The notes below the pieces were generated by a model, which worked only from the letters and a program-made list of their open reading frames with translations, had not been told where the DNA came from and did not search any database. A stretch of DNA of 64,000 nt from Hyaloscypha bicolor E (Eukaryota > Ascomycota > Leotiomycetes > Helotiales > Hyaloscyphaceae). Positions 26,101-39,202 of the stretch are shown here, piece after piece (position 1 is the stretch's first letter; each line of letters begins with the position of its first letter). A program made the position numbers and the translations under genes. Where the stretch lies: positions 1-64,000 of the forward strand of contig NW_020194559.1 of assembly GCF_002865645.1 (NCBI RefSeq). The letters are read 5' to 3'.

Positions 26101-29100
26101 AAAGGCTATAGCCTTTATTATATAACTTCCGGATTTTATTATTTTTTAATATTACTAATTTGCTTCTAGATATAATAAGGCTTTAATTATTAATTTCTAG
26201 TAACTAGATACTATTATTTAAATATCTAATAAAGAACTTAGAAGTCGGATTTCTTAAAATAATATTATATAACTAAACCGGAACTACTTTCTTTAACTAA
26301 ACTTTCTGTCTAATAAATATTATTCTAATAGTATTAAACTTTATTACTAACTATTTATTAATATTCTCGTTATTTTTAATATTACCTTCTTACTATAAGT
26401 GTTTTAATAATTTATTAGTAGTAATATACTTAGTTCCCTTAATATACTTAATTTTAAAATTAAATAATTGAATTTATACTAGCTAGTAAGTAACTAGAGC
26501 TTTAGAAAGATCTATAGCCGCTTTACTTAGTTATATAACGAGTATATTAGTATTTAATTTAAGAATAAAGTAAACTTTATATAGCCAGAATTATATTTTC
26601 TATAAATACTTTACTAGCTCTTAGTATTTTTTTTAGTAATATTATATTTCCGTTTAATATTATTTCAGATTCCAGACTTATATTATATAATTCTCTTTTT
26701 CTCTTTATTATTATATTAGCTAAGAGTTCTATTCTATTTATCTAGGCTAGTATTTATTACTAATATAATTATTCCCTAATTTTCTAATAAATTATAATAT
26801 AACTTATAAAGTATTAAAGTAATAGTAAGCTTTTCCTAAAGAATTTATATAGCTTGCTTTTATTTATTATTCTAGTTTTATATTATATTCTTTCTTATTA
26901 AATAGTAAATATATTTAGTAATAATTATAAAGCCTTTAATTCAAATATAGTAATAAATAATAATTCTAATAAATGCCTTATTTTTAGTTATATTATTATA
27001 ATACTTTTATTTTAAGATCTTAATAATTCCTGAGTTTAAAGGGCTTCTTTTAAATATTCTATAAATAAAGCTAATAATAATTATACTATTATAATAGAAC
27101 TATAATTTTTCTCTAATACTAGCTTTAGCTTATTTAATTCTATCTAAGATTATATCTAGGTTTTAAAGATACTCGAATATAAAATACTAAATTTCAGGTA
27201 AAATAAACTACTTATTATAGTCTATATAAGGTTCTTTAATTCTAATATTATTAATAAATAATATAATAATTTTAGGAAATAGATTTTCTAAAATAGTTAT
27301 AATAACCTATATAAACTATATAACGGAATTAGTAGCTTTCTAAAGTAGTATAGTTATTCTTAATAGCCCTAAAGGCATTATAAATATAGTTAAATCTTTA
27401 CTTTAAATATCTAGTATAAGTTAATTATATCCGGAAAAGAAATTAATTAGAGAAATATAAATATATCTAGTAAATTTCTCCGAGATCTTATTAGTAAACG
27501 AGAATAGATTAGTATCTTATAAGGTTATTAAATTTATTTTTATAGTAGTATTAATTAGTTTATAAGTTCTAGTAACTTTTTTTATAACTAAGAATTATAA
27601 ATTCTAATAAAATCTATTATATTTCTTAAGAACTTTATAATCTAGGTATTCTAATAATATTTTTACTATTACTAGTACTAGAGCTTTAGGATATAGGAAA
27701 TTCTTCTCTTATTAGACTTTATACTTAATAGTCTTAATTAGAATAGATAAACTAATATTCTTATAAACTTTTCCTATTTTTTTCTAATTAAATATAATTA
27801 TATCTTTTTAATTAATTATTAATTCTCGAAATATAGCTAGTTTCTTTTTTTAGAGCTAGTTACTAATATCTAATTATTTTAGATATTCCAAAATAAATTA
27901 TAAATTTCTTGAAATAGCTAATATTCTTAATAAAAAGTAGTTCTTATACTTCCTAATATATTTCTATAAGTATTTTCTAGCTTTGGATTTCTTAAACTAG
28001 TCCGAATATTTACTAGAGCCTTCTCTAGTTCTATTATTAGTATTTACTAGTTAAATTTTCTTATTCTTTATTTTATATATTTCTATAACTAGAAATAAAC
28101 TATAGTTATTATCTTTTTCTTTAAAAGCTATAGCTATTTTCTCTAGTACTTTTTTTATCTAATTTCCGGAATTTATAACTTTCTTACTTAGCTTCTTTCT
28201 AATTAGGTATAAAGAATACCTTTTTATCCGGTATTTTAATATATTTTTCTTAAGCTTTTATATATTTGAAAATTCTCTCTAATCTTAAGTTCTATATTTT
28301 TTAGCTTTAGAAATATATTTCTTTATTATTAGGAAATACTATTCTATTTTTTCTTTAGAAATATCTTTACTTAATACTTTTTTTATTTCTTTTTCTATTA
28401 ATTCCGGAATTACTCTTAATAATACTTTAATTAAAGCCTTTTCTACTTTAGTTTCTCTAAAAATATTATTAATTTCCTGAATTCTTAAACCCAAAATAAA
28501 AGAATTTATAGGAAATTCCGGTATTTTCTTATTTCTTTTAATATTATTACCGGTTATAATATTAGGCTTTATTTTTTCTTTTTCTTTTTAGTTTCCTATT
28601 TTATATTACTTAATTCCTTAACTCTAGAAGCTTAATACTTTTAAACTATTACTTTTTTCTATTTCCCGGTATTTTTTAAAAGTAAAATAATTATAATAGT
28701 ATAGGTATTTTAGTTATTTTTAGAATTAGTAAATCTTTTATCTTATAAATTATTACTTCTATATATAATATTTATCTTTATTTTTACTAAGAATAGTTAA
28801 TTAAGTAGGATTTTTAAAGCTTCTTTAATTAGGAAAAACGCATTTTTATATTCTACTTTATTTATAATCTTAGCTCTAAGCTTTACTATTTCTATAAATC
28901 CAAATTTAGCCCTAGTAATAATAAATATTTAATAATCTATAGTATTATATACTACTTTACTAATATTTCTAGAGATTTTTTTAAAAAAAATATTAACTTT
29001 AGCTCTAGTATTAATTATTTCTTTATATTTAATATTTTTTGAGGTTCTTAAAATATAAATTAGAGATATAGTAATTATATAATATATTTATAAGCTAGTA

Positions 29101-31633
29101 ATATTCGAATATTAATACTATTACCTTTAAATTAAATAATTCTATTAGTATTTCTAATTTCTTAAATATTCTATTTATTATATAAGTTATAGCTACTAGC
29201 TTTATAGATTTTCTAATATATCTAACTATATTTAATATAATAATATTTCCTATTTATAAAATAGTAAAATAAAGAATATTATTTCTAATTTATTAGTTCT
29301 AAAATATAATAGCTAGATCTAGTATTTTTAAGATATTAATAAGTATTCTCGTTTTTTTCTAAGTCTTTAAAAGTAAAATAATTACTTTTTTTAGTAGCCT
29401 TATTAGAATATTATTAACTTTAGAAGTTCTATACTTATTATAATTAAAAGTATACTAGATTCCTAATTCATTTTATTTATTTCCGGAAATATTAATATTT
29501 ATATCCTTAGCTAGGCTATTTTTTTATTTATTATTTCTTAGAATAGTATTCTTCTAGCCTCTTATATAAAATAGCTTTTCTTTTATTCTAGCTTGTTTTC
29601 GGAAAACCTTTTTAGCTATTTCTATTTCTTTTTCTTTTCTTTTTAATAAGGAACCTATTATAATATTAATAGAAATACTATTTATAACTAAATCTTAATA
29701 CTATTTATTAATTTTAGAACCTAAAATATTAGTAATTCTAATATAATTTCTTTTAAGGCAAAGCGGCTATTTAGATTCCCTAGATATAACTTACTTGCTT
29801 CTATATATAAATTCCGATTAGCTAGTTCTTTTTTCTTTTTCTTACCTAATAAACTAGATATCTTTTATTAATCTCTAGATATTTTTAGATTAAATATTTA
29901 AATTATAGTCAAATTCTTTTTTTCGGACTTAGGAAATAATTTAGTTAAATTATTAGTATTTACTAGTAAGGAAAAAGAAAATACTTTCTTATCTAGGCTT
30001 AAATAGCTCTTTATATTATTTTCTATTAAATTAGTAAATATATTTATAATTTATAAGTTCTTTTATTAGTAGGTAATAGAACCAAGAAATATAAATATAT
30101 TCTAGGTTAATATTATTATTCTTATTTCTATTATAGTACCTATAGCAAATTTGTTTTCTTAGTTCTAGATTTATACTATAGGCTATATTAATTTAAATAG
30201 TATTTTCTAATTATACTTGAGACTAATTTCCTTTAAAATATAATTATTTAGACTCTTTATTTATTTTAGCTTAATTACTATAACTATTATAGTATTCTTT
30301 ATATTCTTTACTATAACTTCTAGTATATTTTCCTTAAAGACCCGAATTATATTTACTAGGCTATTAATACTATTATACTTATTATAGTTAGCTAGATTAT
30401 ATAAATAGACTATAAATATTCTCCCGAATTATAATAGTAATTATATTAAGTTATTTCTATAGGTTCTCTTAAGTTATAATAGTAATAAATAGTTTTTCCA
30501 GATTTCTTACTAGCTAGTTAATATTATTTTCTTTAGGTTTAGTACTTTTAGTAAGTTTTATATAATTAGCTATAGGTTGGGTTCTTTTCTTATTTATATA
30601 TATAATAGCTTTAGAAAGTATAATAAATAGAACTAGTAAAAAGTAAATATTTTCTAGCTTGGAAATTATATTATAAACTATTATATTCAAGTATTTTTAT
30701 CTAAGTCTAAATATATCTGGATTATTAGTAATATTAAAACGGTATTTTTTCTCTTTATACTAATAGAATATTATTACCTTTTTATATATCTTACTATATT
30801 TATAAGTAGAAATATTTATAGGCTCGAAATTTATATTTTTAAAAATATAATTTCTTACTAGAATAAATAATTCTCTTATAAACTCTCGGTATTAAGTAAT
30901 TTTATTTATTTCTTTCTTCTTTAGTAATTTCTTTAATATTTTATTAAATATATTAATATAAGACTTAGAAGAGATTCCTTTATTCTGGACTTATATAATA
31001 ATTTAATTAAGAAAGTTATAGCTAATTTTAAGTATTTTCTAGTTATATTCTCGGAATTTCTTTAATAAGGCCTTAAAAAACTTGGTTTTCTAGTAATTTC
31101 CTGAATTATTAGTATAATATTCTAGTATAGCCTTAATTTAATTCTTATAAATAGAAGAAATATAATAAATAATTCTCTTTCTTTTAGTATTATTAGAAAT
31201 ATAATAATTCTTATATATATTTATATATTACTTCCCTAAAACTATAGTATTTTAGGAGCTTCTATAAGTAGCAGATTTAAACCTAGTACTAGTATATACT
31301 TATTCTTAGCTATATTAATTTTAATAATTTTTTCTATAATTAATTATAGAGTTTCTATACCTGAGACTTTTATTAATAAGGTTCCTAAAGAACTAATTTC
31401 TTGTTTAAATATATCTTTTAGTTTAGGAACTGAAATTAGAAAGAAACCGGTTAATAATAATAAATATAATTGAGATTCAAGTTTTAGTATTAGTAATAAT
31501 AAGGTAATAGCTTTTCTAGTCTTATTTCTATTACTTATATTTTCTTTTCTATTCTTTTAGCTTAATACTTATAGTATTTTTCCTTAATTTCACTAAACTA
31601 AATATACTTTATAATATTATTAATAAATATAAT

Positions 31634-31693
31634 AAAAATAATAATAATAAAAATAATAATAATAAAAATAATAATAATAAAAATAATAATAAT
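31634..31693. repeat. 15-bp tandem repeat, 4 copies, in copy B only
   Basis: Four exact copies of aaaaataataataat. Copy A has only about one unit at the matching site near 8,490, so the array changed length after the copies diverged. Confidence 0.85.
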
Positions 31694-32063
31694 AAAAATA
31701 ATTTCTCTAATTCTACTATTTTCTCTAATTTCCCTAAATTTTTCTTATTATATTTATTTAGTAATCTCTTTTTTTTTTAAAGGCTTCTCTAATTTATTTA
31801 TATAATTTCTTATTTCCGATTTTCTTTTAATTCTTTCTAATTTCTATTTACTATCTTACTTAAAATTAAGAGTATTTCCTATTTTAGGTATTTTCTTTAG
31901 ACTTAGAAGTAAGCTTTATTACTAAGATTAAAGCTATTTTAATTCCGACTTTTAATATAACTAAAAATAATATATAAATTAATAATATAATCTTATTTCT
32001 ATATATTAAAGTCTATTTCTAACTAAAGTCTAACTTATATTATCTTAGTATAATATTTCCTAT

Positions 32064-32323
32064 TATTATGGTTATTATAATATATAGTACTAGTAGGGGT
32101 TAGACTAGAGCTAGAGAGGTATCTAGTATCTGAGCGAGGCATCTATAGTTACCTAATTATTGCACGTGACCCCGAGCTTAAGCTAGTACGTGGGCCCGTA
32201 TATAGCTTGCGATTATTTAGATCCGAGGCTTCTTCGGGATTCTTTTCTTTCTTTAGCTTTGAATTATCGAAATAGAGATAGTCTAATTATGCCTTCTAGG
32301 CCCTAGATCTTGTACTCGTAATA
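32064..32323 (+). repeat. 5' LTR (260 bp)
   Basis: It aligns gap-free with 37931-38190. It starts TATTATG (TATTACG in the 3' copy) and ends CGTAATA, so the original termini form a 7-bp inverted repeat. By eye I count about 18 differences, all transitions. Most carry T or A in this copy; three go the other way. Confidence 0.93.
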
Positions 32324-32583
32324 TAATTTAAAGCTTACCTATTTCTTAATCCTGTAAAGAATTTAAATAATATTTACCTGATTAGTTTTTGACGAGTATA
32401 GACGTGACACGCCGTGGCTATTCCCGAACCGGTTAACTAATATTAGAATAAAAGAAAGCCCTAGAATAACTAGGTAAGAAAGCCCTAGACCGGCCAGGCA
32501 AGCGAATAGGCTAGTAATCTTACTACTAAATGAAGATCTATAAGAAAGCAAGTCCCGGAATAACTAGGTAAGTCAGAAGAAGC

Positions 32584-35500
32584 TATGGCGCGAGATACTA
32601 CTAGTATATTACTAGAAGGTGGACTAGAGCCTCTTATCGAGTCTCCTAAGGGGTCCGAGTATCCCGTTAATATTTATGGTAAAAGAGATATTTTCTTCTA
32701 GAAAGTAAAGAAAGAAGAGGAACCTGCCTTATTAAAGGCGAAGTTCCAAGAGTTACTTCGGAACCCAGAGGCTTTATATAAAGAGATTATCGAGCTAATT
32801 CTAAAAACGTGCAATATCCTTACCTATAGCAAGAATTATCGGGATTAGCTAAGAGAAACTAAGCAAGCCCTATAAAAGAATAAAGCTATTATTAAGAAGC
32901 TTATTATATAGCCTGCCGGGATAACTGGTTTCCCTGCTCTAGAAGGTAGATACTTAGTTAAACTCCCTGACTTTCCTATTTTCGAAGGCATAACTAAGGA
33001 TAGTATTACCTTTAATAATTAGTTAGTTTAGATTAAGAATAAGCTTCGTAATAACTCTAATACCTATTAAATAGAGAACCTTAAGATTATTTACGTATCC
33101 GGCCATGTGAGTAGCCATGCCCTTGTACTAATCTTTCCTTGCCTGAACTAGGATAGTCGATATGCATACGAGACTATTAGGGAACTATATACTTATCTGG
33201 AGAAGCTATACGGCGACCCAAATAAGAAGCGTAATACTTAGTAAGTATTTAAGGAGCTATTTATAAAAAAGGGCTAGACTTTTCAGGAGTTCTATATCCT
33301 ATTTCTGAGGTATGTAGTAAACGGAAATATTAATTTATAGAACCTTAAGAATGACCTAAATAATAAGCTTATCTAGAAGCTCTAAGAGGCCGTAGCTATA
33401 TACTATAATAACCCGGCTATTTATATTACGGAGTTCGCATAATACTATATTATGAATAACTAGTAGATCCGAGCTTACTATAAAAAGAAAGAATAGGTAT
33501 TTAAGAAAGCTAATAAAGATATAGATAAGTTAAGCCCAGGAGGCGCCCCTTATATAAAGCCCGCTCCCAAGACCCTAGTAATAAATAAGCCTATTACCCC
33601 AAAGCCCGGATCCTTAGATCTCAAGTATTATAACTATAATAGATTTAGTTATATGTCTAGGAACTATCTAGAGCCCAAGATAGAGTATATAAAGCAAGTT
33701 TTGGCGGCCAAGCTAGTGGTACTTACTATAAGTGAGCTATCTAAGGGTATAGAATAGGGAAACGAGGACCCCTAAAGGAAGTCTCCTCTTTAGGGCCATA
33801 TTATATAGATATAGTAGAAGTTAATTTGAGCTAGTTACTAGGAGATAAAGTATTTATACTTCCTTATATAATTAGTAATAATAGATTAGGTATTAAGACT
33901 TCTTCTCTTATTAATACCGGAGTAAACGGATATACTTTTATTAATTTCAAGTTTATAAGAATAATTAAATGATTTCTAGATATTAAGCCTACTTAATTAG
34001 TATTACCCTATAATATAAGGGGGTTTAATAGTAAGCAGGCCGCACTTATTACTTATTATATTAAGCTTATACTCTTAATTAATAAATGGAAAGTCCTAGT
34101 ACCTATACTAGTTATAGGGCTAGGCGAGTACGATATGATTTTGGGATAATAGTAGTTTATAAGTACTAGTATTCTAATTAATTATAAGAATAAAAAGTTA
34201 ATCTAGCCAAATAATTAGCCTAGAAAGAAGGGTTAGGATAAGGTCCTAATTACTATATATAAGAACTTAGAACCTGGGAAAAGTAACTAGTACTAAGAAG
34301 ATATAGATAGAAGAAATAAAGCTATAGCTATAAATAAGTTCTAGAGACCTTAGCTTATAAAGAGGAAATCCCCTTATTCTTTTCCTAACCCGGACTCAGA
34401 AAGCTATACATGGCAAAAAGATTAAGCTTAATACTATAGAGAAATACAAGTAGCCTTGGGGAATATAGAAGTTTCTCCTAAGCTAGAGATAGGGATATTA
34501 AAACCATACTATCTAAAGAAAAGCTATAGGATCTAGTTAAGGCCCTTGGTTAATATTATAGGTATCTCGCCGGCCGCTTTCTAGATAAATCTATAGAAGC
34601 AGGAAAACCTTTTCTTTATAATATTGTTTTTCGAGATTAATAAAGAGCTAGAATTATGGCAAGAGAATAAGTTTGTCCCGGGCAAGTAATAGCCAGGAGA
34701 GATAAAGCTATAGTAGCTAGCAAGAGTCTTACTAGAGAAGTTTAAGGATTTTGCAGATGTTTTCTTAAAGAAAGTATTAAATATCTTACTCCTATATTAA
34801 TTATATAACTATAAGATTTAGATTAATAATCCCGAAGGCCCAGAGAGCCTAGGGTATTCCCCGCTCTATTAATAGTCGACTCACGAGCTATAGGAGGTCA
34901 AGCGCTTCCTTAAAGAGAACCTCTAACGGGGCTTTATTAAGCCAAGCTAGTTCTCTTTTATATCCCTGATTTTCTTTATAAAGAAGGCTAATAGAGCTTT
35001 CTGATTCTGTATTAACTATTATAAGCTAAATAACTTGATATGGAAGAACTATTATTCTTTTTCCCTTATTTACGAGACTCTCGCGTGGCTAGCTTAAGCT
35101 AAGGTCTATATAAAGCTTAATATTTGGCAAGTATTCTATTAGATCCAAATGAACCCAGAATTAGAAGAACTTACGATATTCCGTATGAGATATAGGGCCT
35201 ATAAGTATAAGGTTCTTTGGGAAGGCCTAACTAATAGCCCTGCTACATATTAGAAGTATATAAATAATATCCTCTTTAATTACCTTAATATCTTTTATAT
35301 AGCTTACTTAGATAATATCCTAATTTACTCGAATAATTCCCTAGAATATAAAGACCATATATAAAAGGTCCTTTAGTAGTTACGGGATACCGGCCTCTAA
35401 GCGGATATTAAGAAATCAGAGTTTAAGGTCACTTGTATAAAGTACCTAGGCTTTATTATCTTTACTAGAGATATTAAAGTAGATTCAGATAAGATAGTGG

Positions 35501-37880
35501 TTATTAAGGACTAGTAATTACTAAAGATAGTTAAAGAAATATAAGGCTTTCTGGGTTTTTATAACTTTTATTAGTGCTTTATTATAGAATATGGCTATAT
35601 GGCAAAGCCCCTAATAGCTCTAATATATAAGGGAGTTCCGTTTAAGTAGATAGATTAGTATTAAGAAGGTTTTACTAAGCTAAAGCAAGCTATATTCTTG
35701 GTACTAATTCTATACTATTATAACTTGAATCTCCTTACTATAGTTAAGACAGATATATTAAATAGAGTTATAGCCGGTATTCTCTTATAGCAAGATCCCT
35801 AGATAGGACTCTGGTACCTGGTAGTATTCTTCTCTAAAACTATATAGTTAGTAGAGCTAAATTATAATATTTATAATAAAGAGATACTTGCTATTATTCT
35901 CTCTTTAATTAAATAGCAAGCGGAGCTAGAAGGCCTATAGGAGGCACTTTTTATGATTTACTTAGATTACCGAGCCCTCGAGTACTTTATAACTATAAAG
36001 AAGCTCTTAGTAAGACAAGCTCGCTAGGTAAAGTATTTTTCCTGCTACTATTTCAAGCTTATATATTGGGCAGGTAAGTCGAATAAATAAGCGAATGCCC
36101 TAAGTAGAAAATACGAGGATATAACTGCCTAGGACAAGATAATAGTAGCTTACTAAACCCAAATTCTCCTCCCATAATAAAAGATTAATAATAATATTAT
36201 ACGGGATCTCTAGTTAGCCCTAATTAAGGCCTTTATAAGCCTGGCTTAGGAAGAAACCTAGTATAATAGTATCTAGCTAGTAGATAAGCTATTAAGCAAG
36301 AACCGAGAGTTACTAGAGCTAGAAGAGCTACGGGATAAGGCAAGAAATGAGAAGGAAGGTACTTGGATACTATAAGATAGCTTTCTCTTATAATATAGTA
36401 AACTATTTATGCCTAATAGTATAATAATACCCGAGATGCCCTTGCGTACTACTCTTATTTAGGAGGCACACGCATAGCCCCTAATAGGATACCTAGGACG
36501 AGTCAAGCTTTAATAGCTTCTTTAGGCCCGCTATTACTAGCCAGGCCAAGGTATAAATATTAATTAATATAGGAATAACTACTATACCTGCTAATAATCT
36601 CATGTCTCTAGAGATAAGAAGCCAGGGCTCTTATATCTATTACTAGTTCCTGACCGCCCCTAGTAGTATATATTAGTGGATTTCAAGAAGTACCTAGAGA
36701 GTAAGAATAAGTATAATATAATAGTAATCTTTATTAACTACCTAGGCAAGCGCCCTATTATAATTCCTGTCCGAGATATAGTAATAGCTAAAGAGTTAGT
36801 GCCCTTATTCCTTACTTATATAATTTGCTAAGTTAGTATCCCGGAGACTATAGTATCTAATCGAGGCCCCTAGTTCATATTAGATTTCTGGAGCGAGTTC
36901 TATAAGCGTATTAGTATAAAGCTTAAGTTATTAATTACTAATTATCCCTAAACTAATAGCCAGACAAAGATTATTAACTAGTACTTTAACTAATAGCTAT
37001 GTCCCTATATGAATTATTACTAGGATAATTAGGATAAATGAGTAGTAATAATTAATTACTAGTAGGTAGCTCTGGCCCACGAGACTATAGGCTAATTCCC
37101 GTTTCTTATAGAGAAGGGCTACGAACCGCGGATATTATTTGACTGGGAAACCCAAGTATAATTGGGCACCCCGAAGGAAGAGCTAAATAGACAGGAGGCA
37201 AAGGCCCTAGTAATATGGCTTTACGAATTATGGTAAAAGGTACAGGAAAACATAATACGAGCGCAAGAATACTATGCTACTTAAGCTAATAAGCACTACC
37301 GACTAGTAGACTTTGGAGTAGGAGACAAGGTATGAATTACTACTAAGTACTAGAAGAACGATCGTCCGAGCCACAAGCTGGCTTACTAAATGGAAGGACC
37401 ATACGAAATCCTGGAATAAGTGGGATATTTCTTTAGGCTCAAGCTTCCGGAATTAATGAGAATATATCCGGTATTTCATACAGAGAAGCTATATAAAGAT
37501 CCAGGTAACCCTCTTCCCGGACAAGCAAATCCGGAGCCTCCGCTATTAGAACTATAAGACAGGGAAACGGAGTACGAAGTTTAAGAGGTGCAAGTAGTAA
37601 AACTGCTTTGTAGGAAGCTAAAGTACCGAGTCTAGTGAAAAGGATAGGACCCAGATCCGGAGTAATATCCTGCTTCCTTATTAAGTAATAGCGCCCTAGC
37701 TCTTTAGAGCTTTTATAACAAGAACCCCGAATAGCTAGGACTGCCCCAGAATCTCCCCTATTAGTTGGACTACGCTAAGAACGATATACTACCGGAACCG
37801 CGTAATACGGACGGAAATCCTTTAAAGTTACGTGCAAAAGGCCCTGGCCTTTAATATATGACCTGCGACTTGGAAATTCA
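32584..37880 (+). pseudogene. RIP-mutated gag-pol of the nested chromodomain element
   Basis: Gag starts at an ATG at 32584. A CCHC zinc knuckle at 33625-33666 has correct C-x2-C-x4-H-x4-C spacing, but all four ligands are Tyr. The protease motif reads LINTG (expected L.DTG) near 33,908. The RT box reads YLDN at 35305-35316 (expected YLDD), followed by ILIYS. RNase H shows ELNYNIYNKEILAII near 35,860. Integrase shows HA..LIGYLGR near 36,470 and IVSNRGPQF near 36,850. The chromodomain near 37,570-37,690 shows CRKLKYRV..KG.DPDPE.YPA. In-frame TAGs sit at Trp/Gln positions and some frame changes occur. Confidence 0.85.
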
Positions 37881-37930
37881 ATAGGGACTTTCGAAGCTCG
37901 GGGACGAGCTTACTTTGAGGGGGGGGGTAA

Positions 37931-38190
37931 TATTACGGTTATTACGATATATGGTACTAGTAGGGATTAGACTAGAGCTAGAGAGGTATCTGGTATCTGA
38001 GCGAGGCATCTATAGTTACCTAATTATTACACGTGACCCCGAGCTTAAGCTAGCACGTGGGCCCGTGCATAGCTCGCGATTATTTAGATCCGAGGCTTCT
38101 TTGGGATTCTCTTCTCTCTTTAGCTTTGAATTATCGAAATAGAGATAGTCTAATCACGCCTTCCAGGCCCTAGATCTTGTGCTCGTAATA
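37931..38190 (+). repeat. 3' LTR (260 bp)
   Basis: It has TATTACG..CGTAATA termini and is preceded by a G-rich polypurine tract and followed by CCTAT. It contains two CACGTG hexamers (one altered in the 5' copy). Confidence 0.93.
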
Positions 38191-38482
38191 CCTATTCTAT
38201 TTCCTTTACTTCTTTTCTTTTTATAGTTAGCCTCTATTTTTATTATTCTTATATATTATACTAGTAACTATATCTTATAACTAACTCGTATTTAAATTAC
38301 TAGATATATTAGAAATTAATATAAGATACTAAGATTAATACTTATATATCCTTAATATTTTGGCCTTAGGCTTAAGATATTATAATAGCTCTTTTTTCCC
38401 CTAACTTACTAAGCTAATAATTCGCCTTATAAATATTCTTTAGAACTTTATAAAAGTATTACCTTAACTATAAAGTTTCTAT

Positions 38483-39202
38483 TTTTCTTATATTACTTAT
38501 AATAAAATATATAGGAGAGAAACTATAATAAGACAAAAACTTATATAAAGTATACTAGAATATAAAATATAACTTAATAGTAAAATAATAAATTAAAAGT
38601 ATAAATAGTATATAATATATAAAAGCTTAATTAATTAAATACTTATAAAGAATTATTTTCTAAATCTATAAAAAAACTAGCTTTCTTATATGATTTTCGC
38701 AAGTTATATATAAAAGGCCACGGCTTTTATTATATAACCTAAATCTTAAAACCGCTAAAATAATATAATTTTTAATAATTATAGCCTGTTATACTATATT
38801 ATTCTCTTTATATTACTTATTATAAAATATATAAAAGAGAAACTATAATAAGATAAAAACCTATATAAAGTATATTAGAGTATAAAACATAATTTAATAA
38901 TAAAATAATAAATTAAAAATATAAATAGTAAAGTATAAATAGTAAAGTATAAATAGTAAAGTATAAATAGTAAAGTATAAATAGTAAAGTATAAATAGTA
39001 AAGTATAAATAGTATATAGTATATAAAAACTTAATTAATTAAATACTTATAAAGAATTATTCTCTAAATCTATAGAAAAACTAGCTTTCTTATATAATTT
39101 CCGCAAGTTATATATAAAAGGCCGCGGTTTTTATTATATAACCTAAACCTTAAAACCGCTAAAATAATATAATTTTTAATAAGTATAGCCTGCCATATTA
39201 TA
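38483..39202. repeat. Tandem duplication of the terminal block of copy B
   Basis: The terminal block (tattacttat ... ataaaaggccgcgg.ttt ... tatagcctg) is present twice: about 38483-38802 and 38803-39202. Copy A has it once (about 9,190-9,500). The second unit is longer because of the minisatellite at 38921. Both units contain a G/C-rich palindromic core (aaaggccgcgg.tttt), which in copy A has become aaaggctatagccttt. The block could be an LTR, but no matching copy was found at the left end. Confidence 0.8.
38921..39004. repeat. 14-bp minisatellite, 6 copies
   Basis: Six exact copies of ataaatagtaaagt are followed by a diverged seventh. The neighbouring duplicate block has none, and copy A about one. 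Confidence 0.93.

Larger units (their letters stand above)
32064..38190 (+). mobile_element. Chromodomain Ty3/Gypsy LTR retrotransposon nested in copy B (6,127 bp)
   Basis: The element has 260-bp LTRs at both ends and a 5-bp target duplication CCTAT (32059-32063 and 38191-38195). It interrupts copy B exactly where copy A reads continuously (about 8,905). The body contains gag with a zinc knuckle, protease, RT, RNase H, integrase and a C-terminal chromodomain. A polypurine tract (a run of G at 37917-37927) directly precedes the 3' LTR. It is distinctly less AT-rich than its host repeat, so it inserted later or suffered less RIP, but it is still full of TAG stops and cannot be coding. Confidence 0.93.
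23178..39202 (-). mobile_element. RIP-degraded Ty3/Gypsy element, copy B, split by a younger LTR element
   Basis: Sequence from 23178 aligns collinearly with window position 1 onward and continues through the counterpart of copy A to its right end, except for the insertion at 32064-38190. RT (about 27,240-27,650) and integrase (about 25,270-25,920) are in the same minus-strand positions as in copy A, again with FINNI in place of FLDDI. Divergence from copy A is mostly C/T and G/A exchange plus small indels and repeat-number changes. The right end is enlarged by a tandem duplication of the terminal block (38483-39202). A small relative deletion is visible near 29,140, where copy A has an extra block at about 5,960. 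Confidence 0.85.

Noticed and set aside
32363..32551. 62-codon minus-strand hydrophobic frame
   Set aside because: Antisense to the untranslated leader of the nested Gypsy element, with no similarity to a known protein.
37915..38142. 75-codon plus-strand frame
   Set aside because: It lies within the polypurine tract and 3' LTR and is read-through of LTR sequence.
1..39200. Mitochondrial DNA or a mitochondrial insertion
   Set aside because: The AT bias comes with C-to-T/G-to-A decay of Gypsy elements, LTRs and target duplications; no mitochondrial genes, tRNAs or rRNAs were seen.
1..39200. Centromere
   Set aside because: A RIP-mutated retroelement block of this kind can be centromeric in some fungi, but nothing in the sequence distinguishes a centromere from an ordinary AT-rich repeat block.
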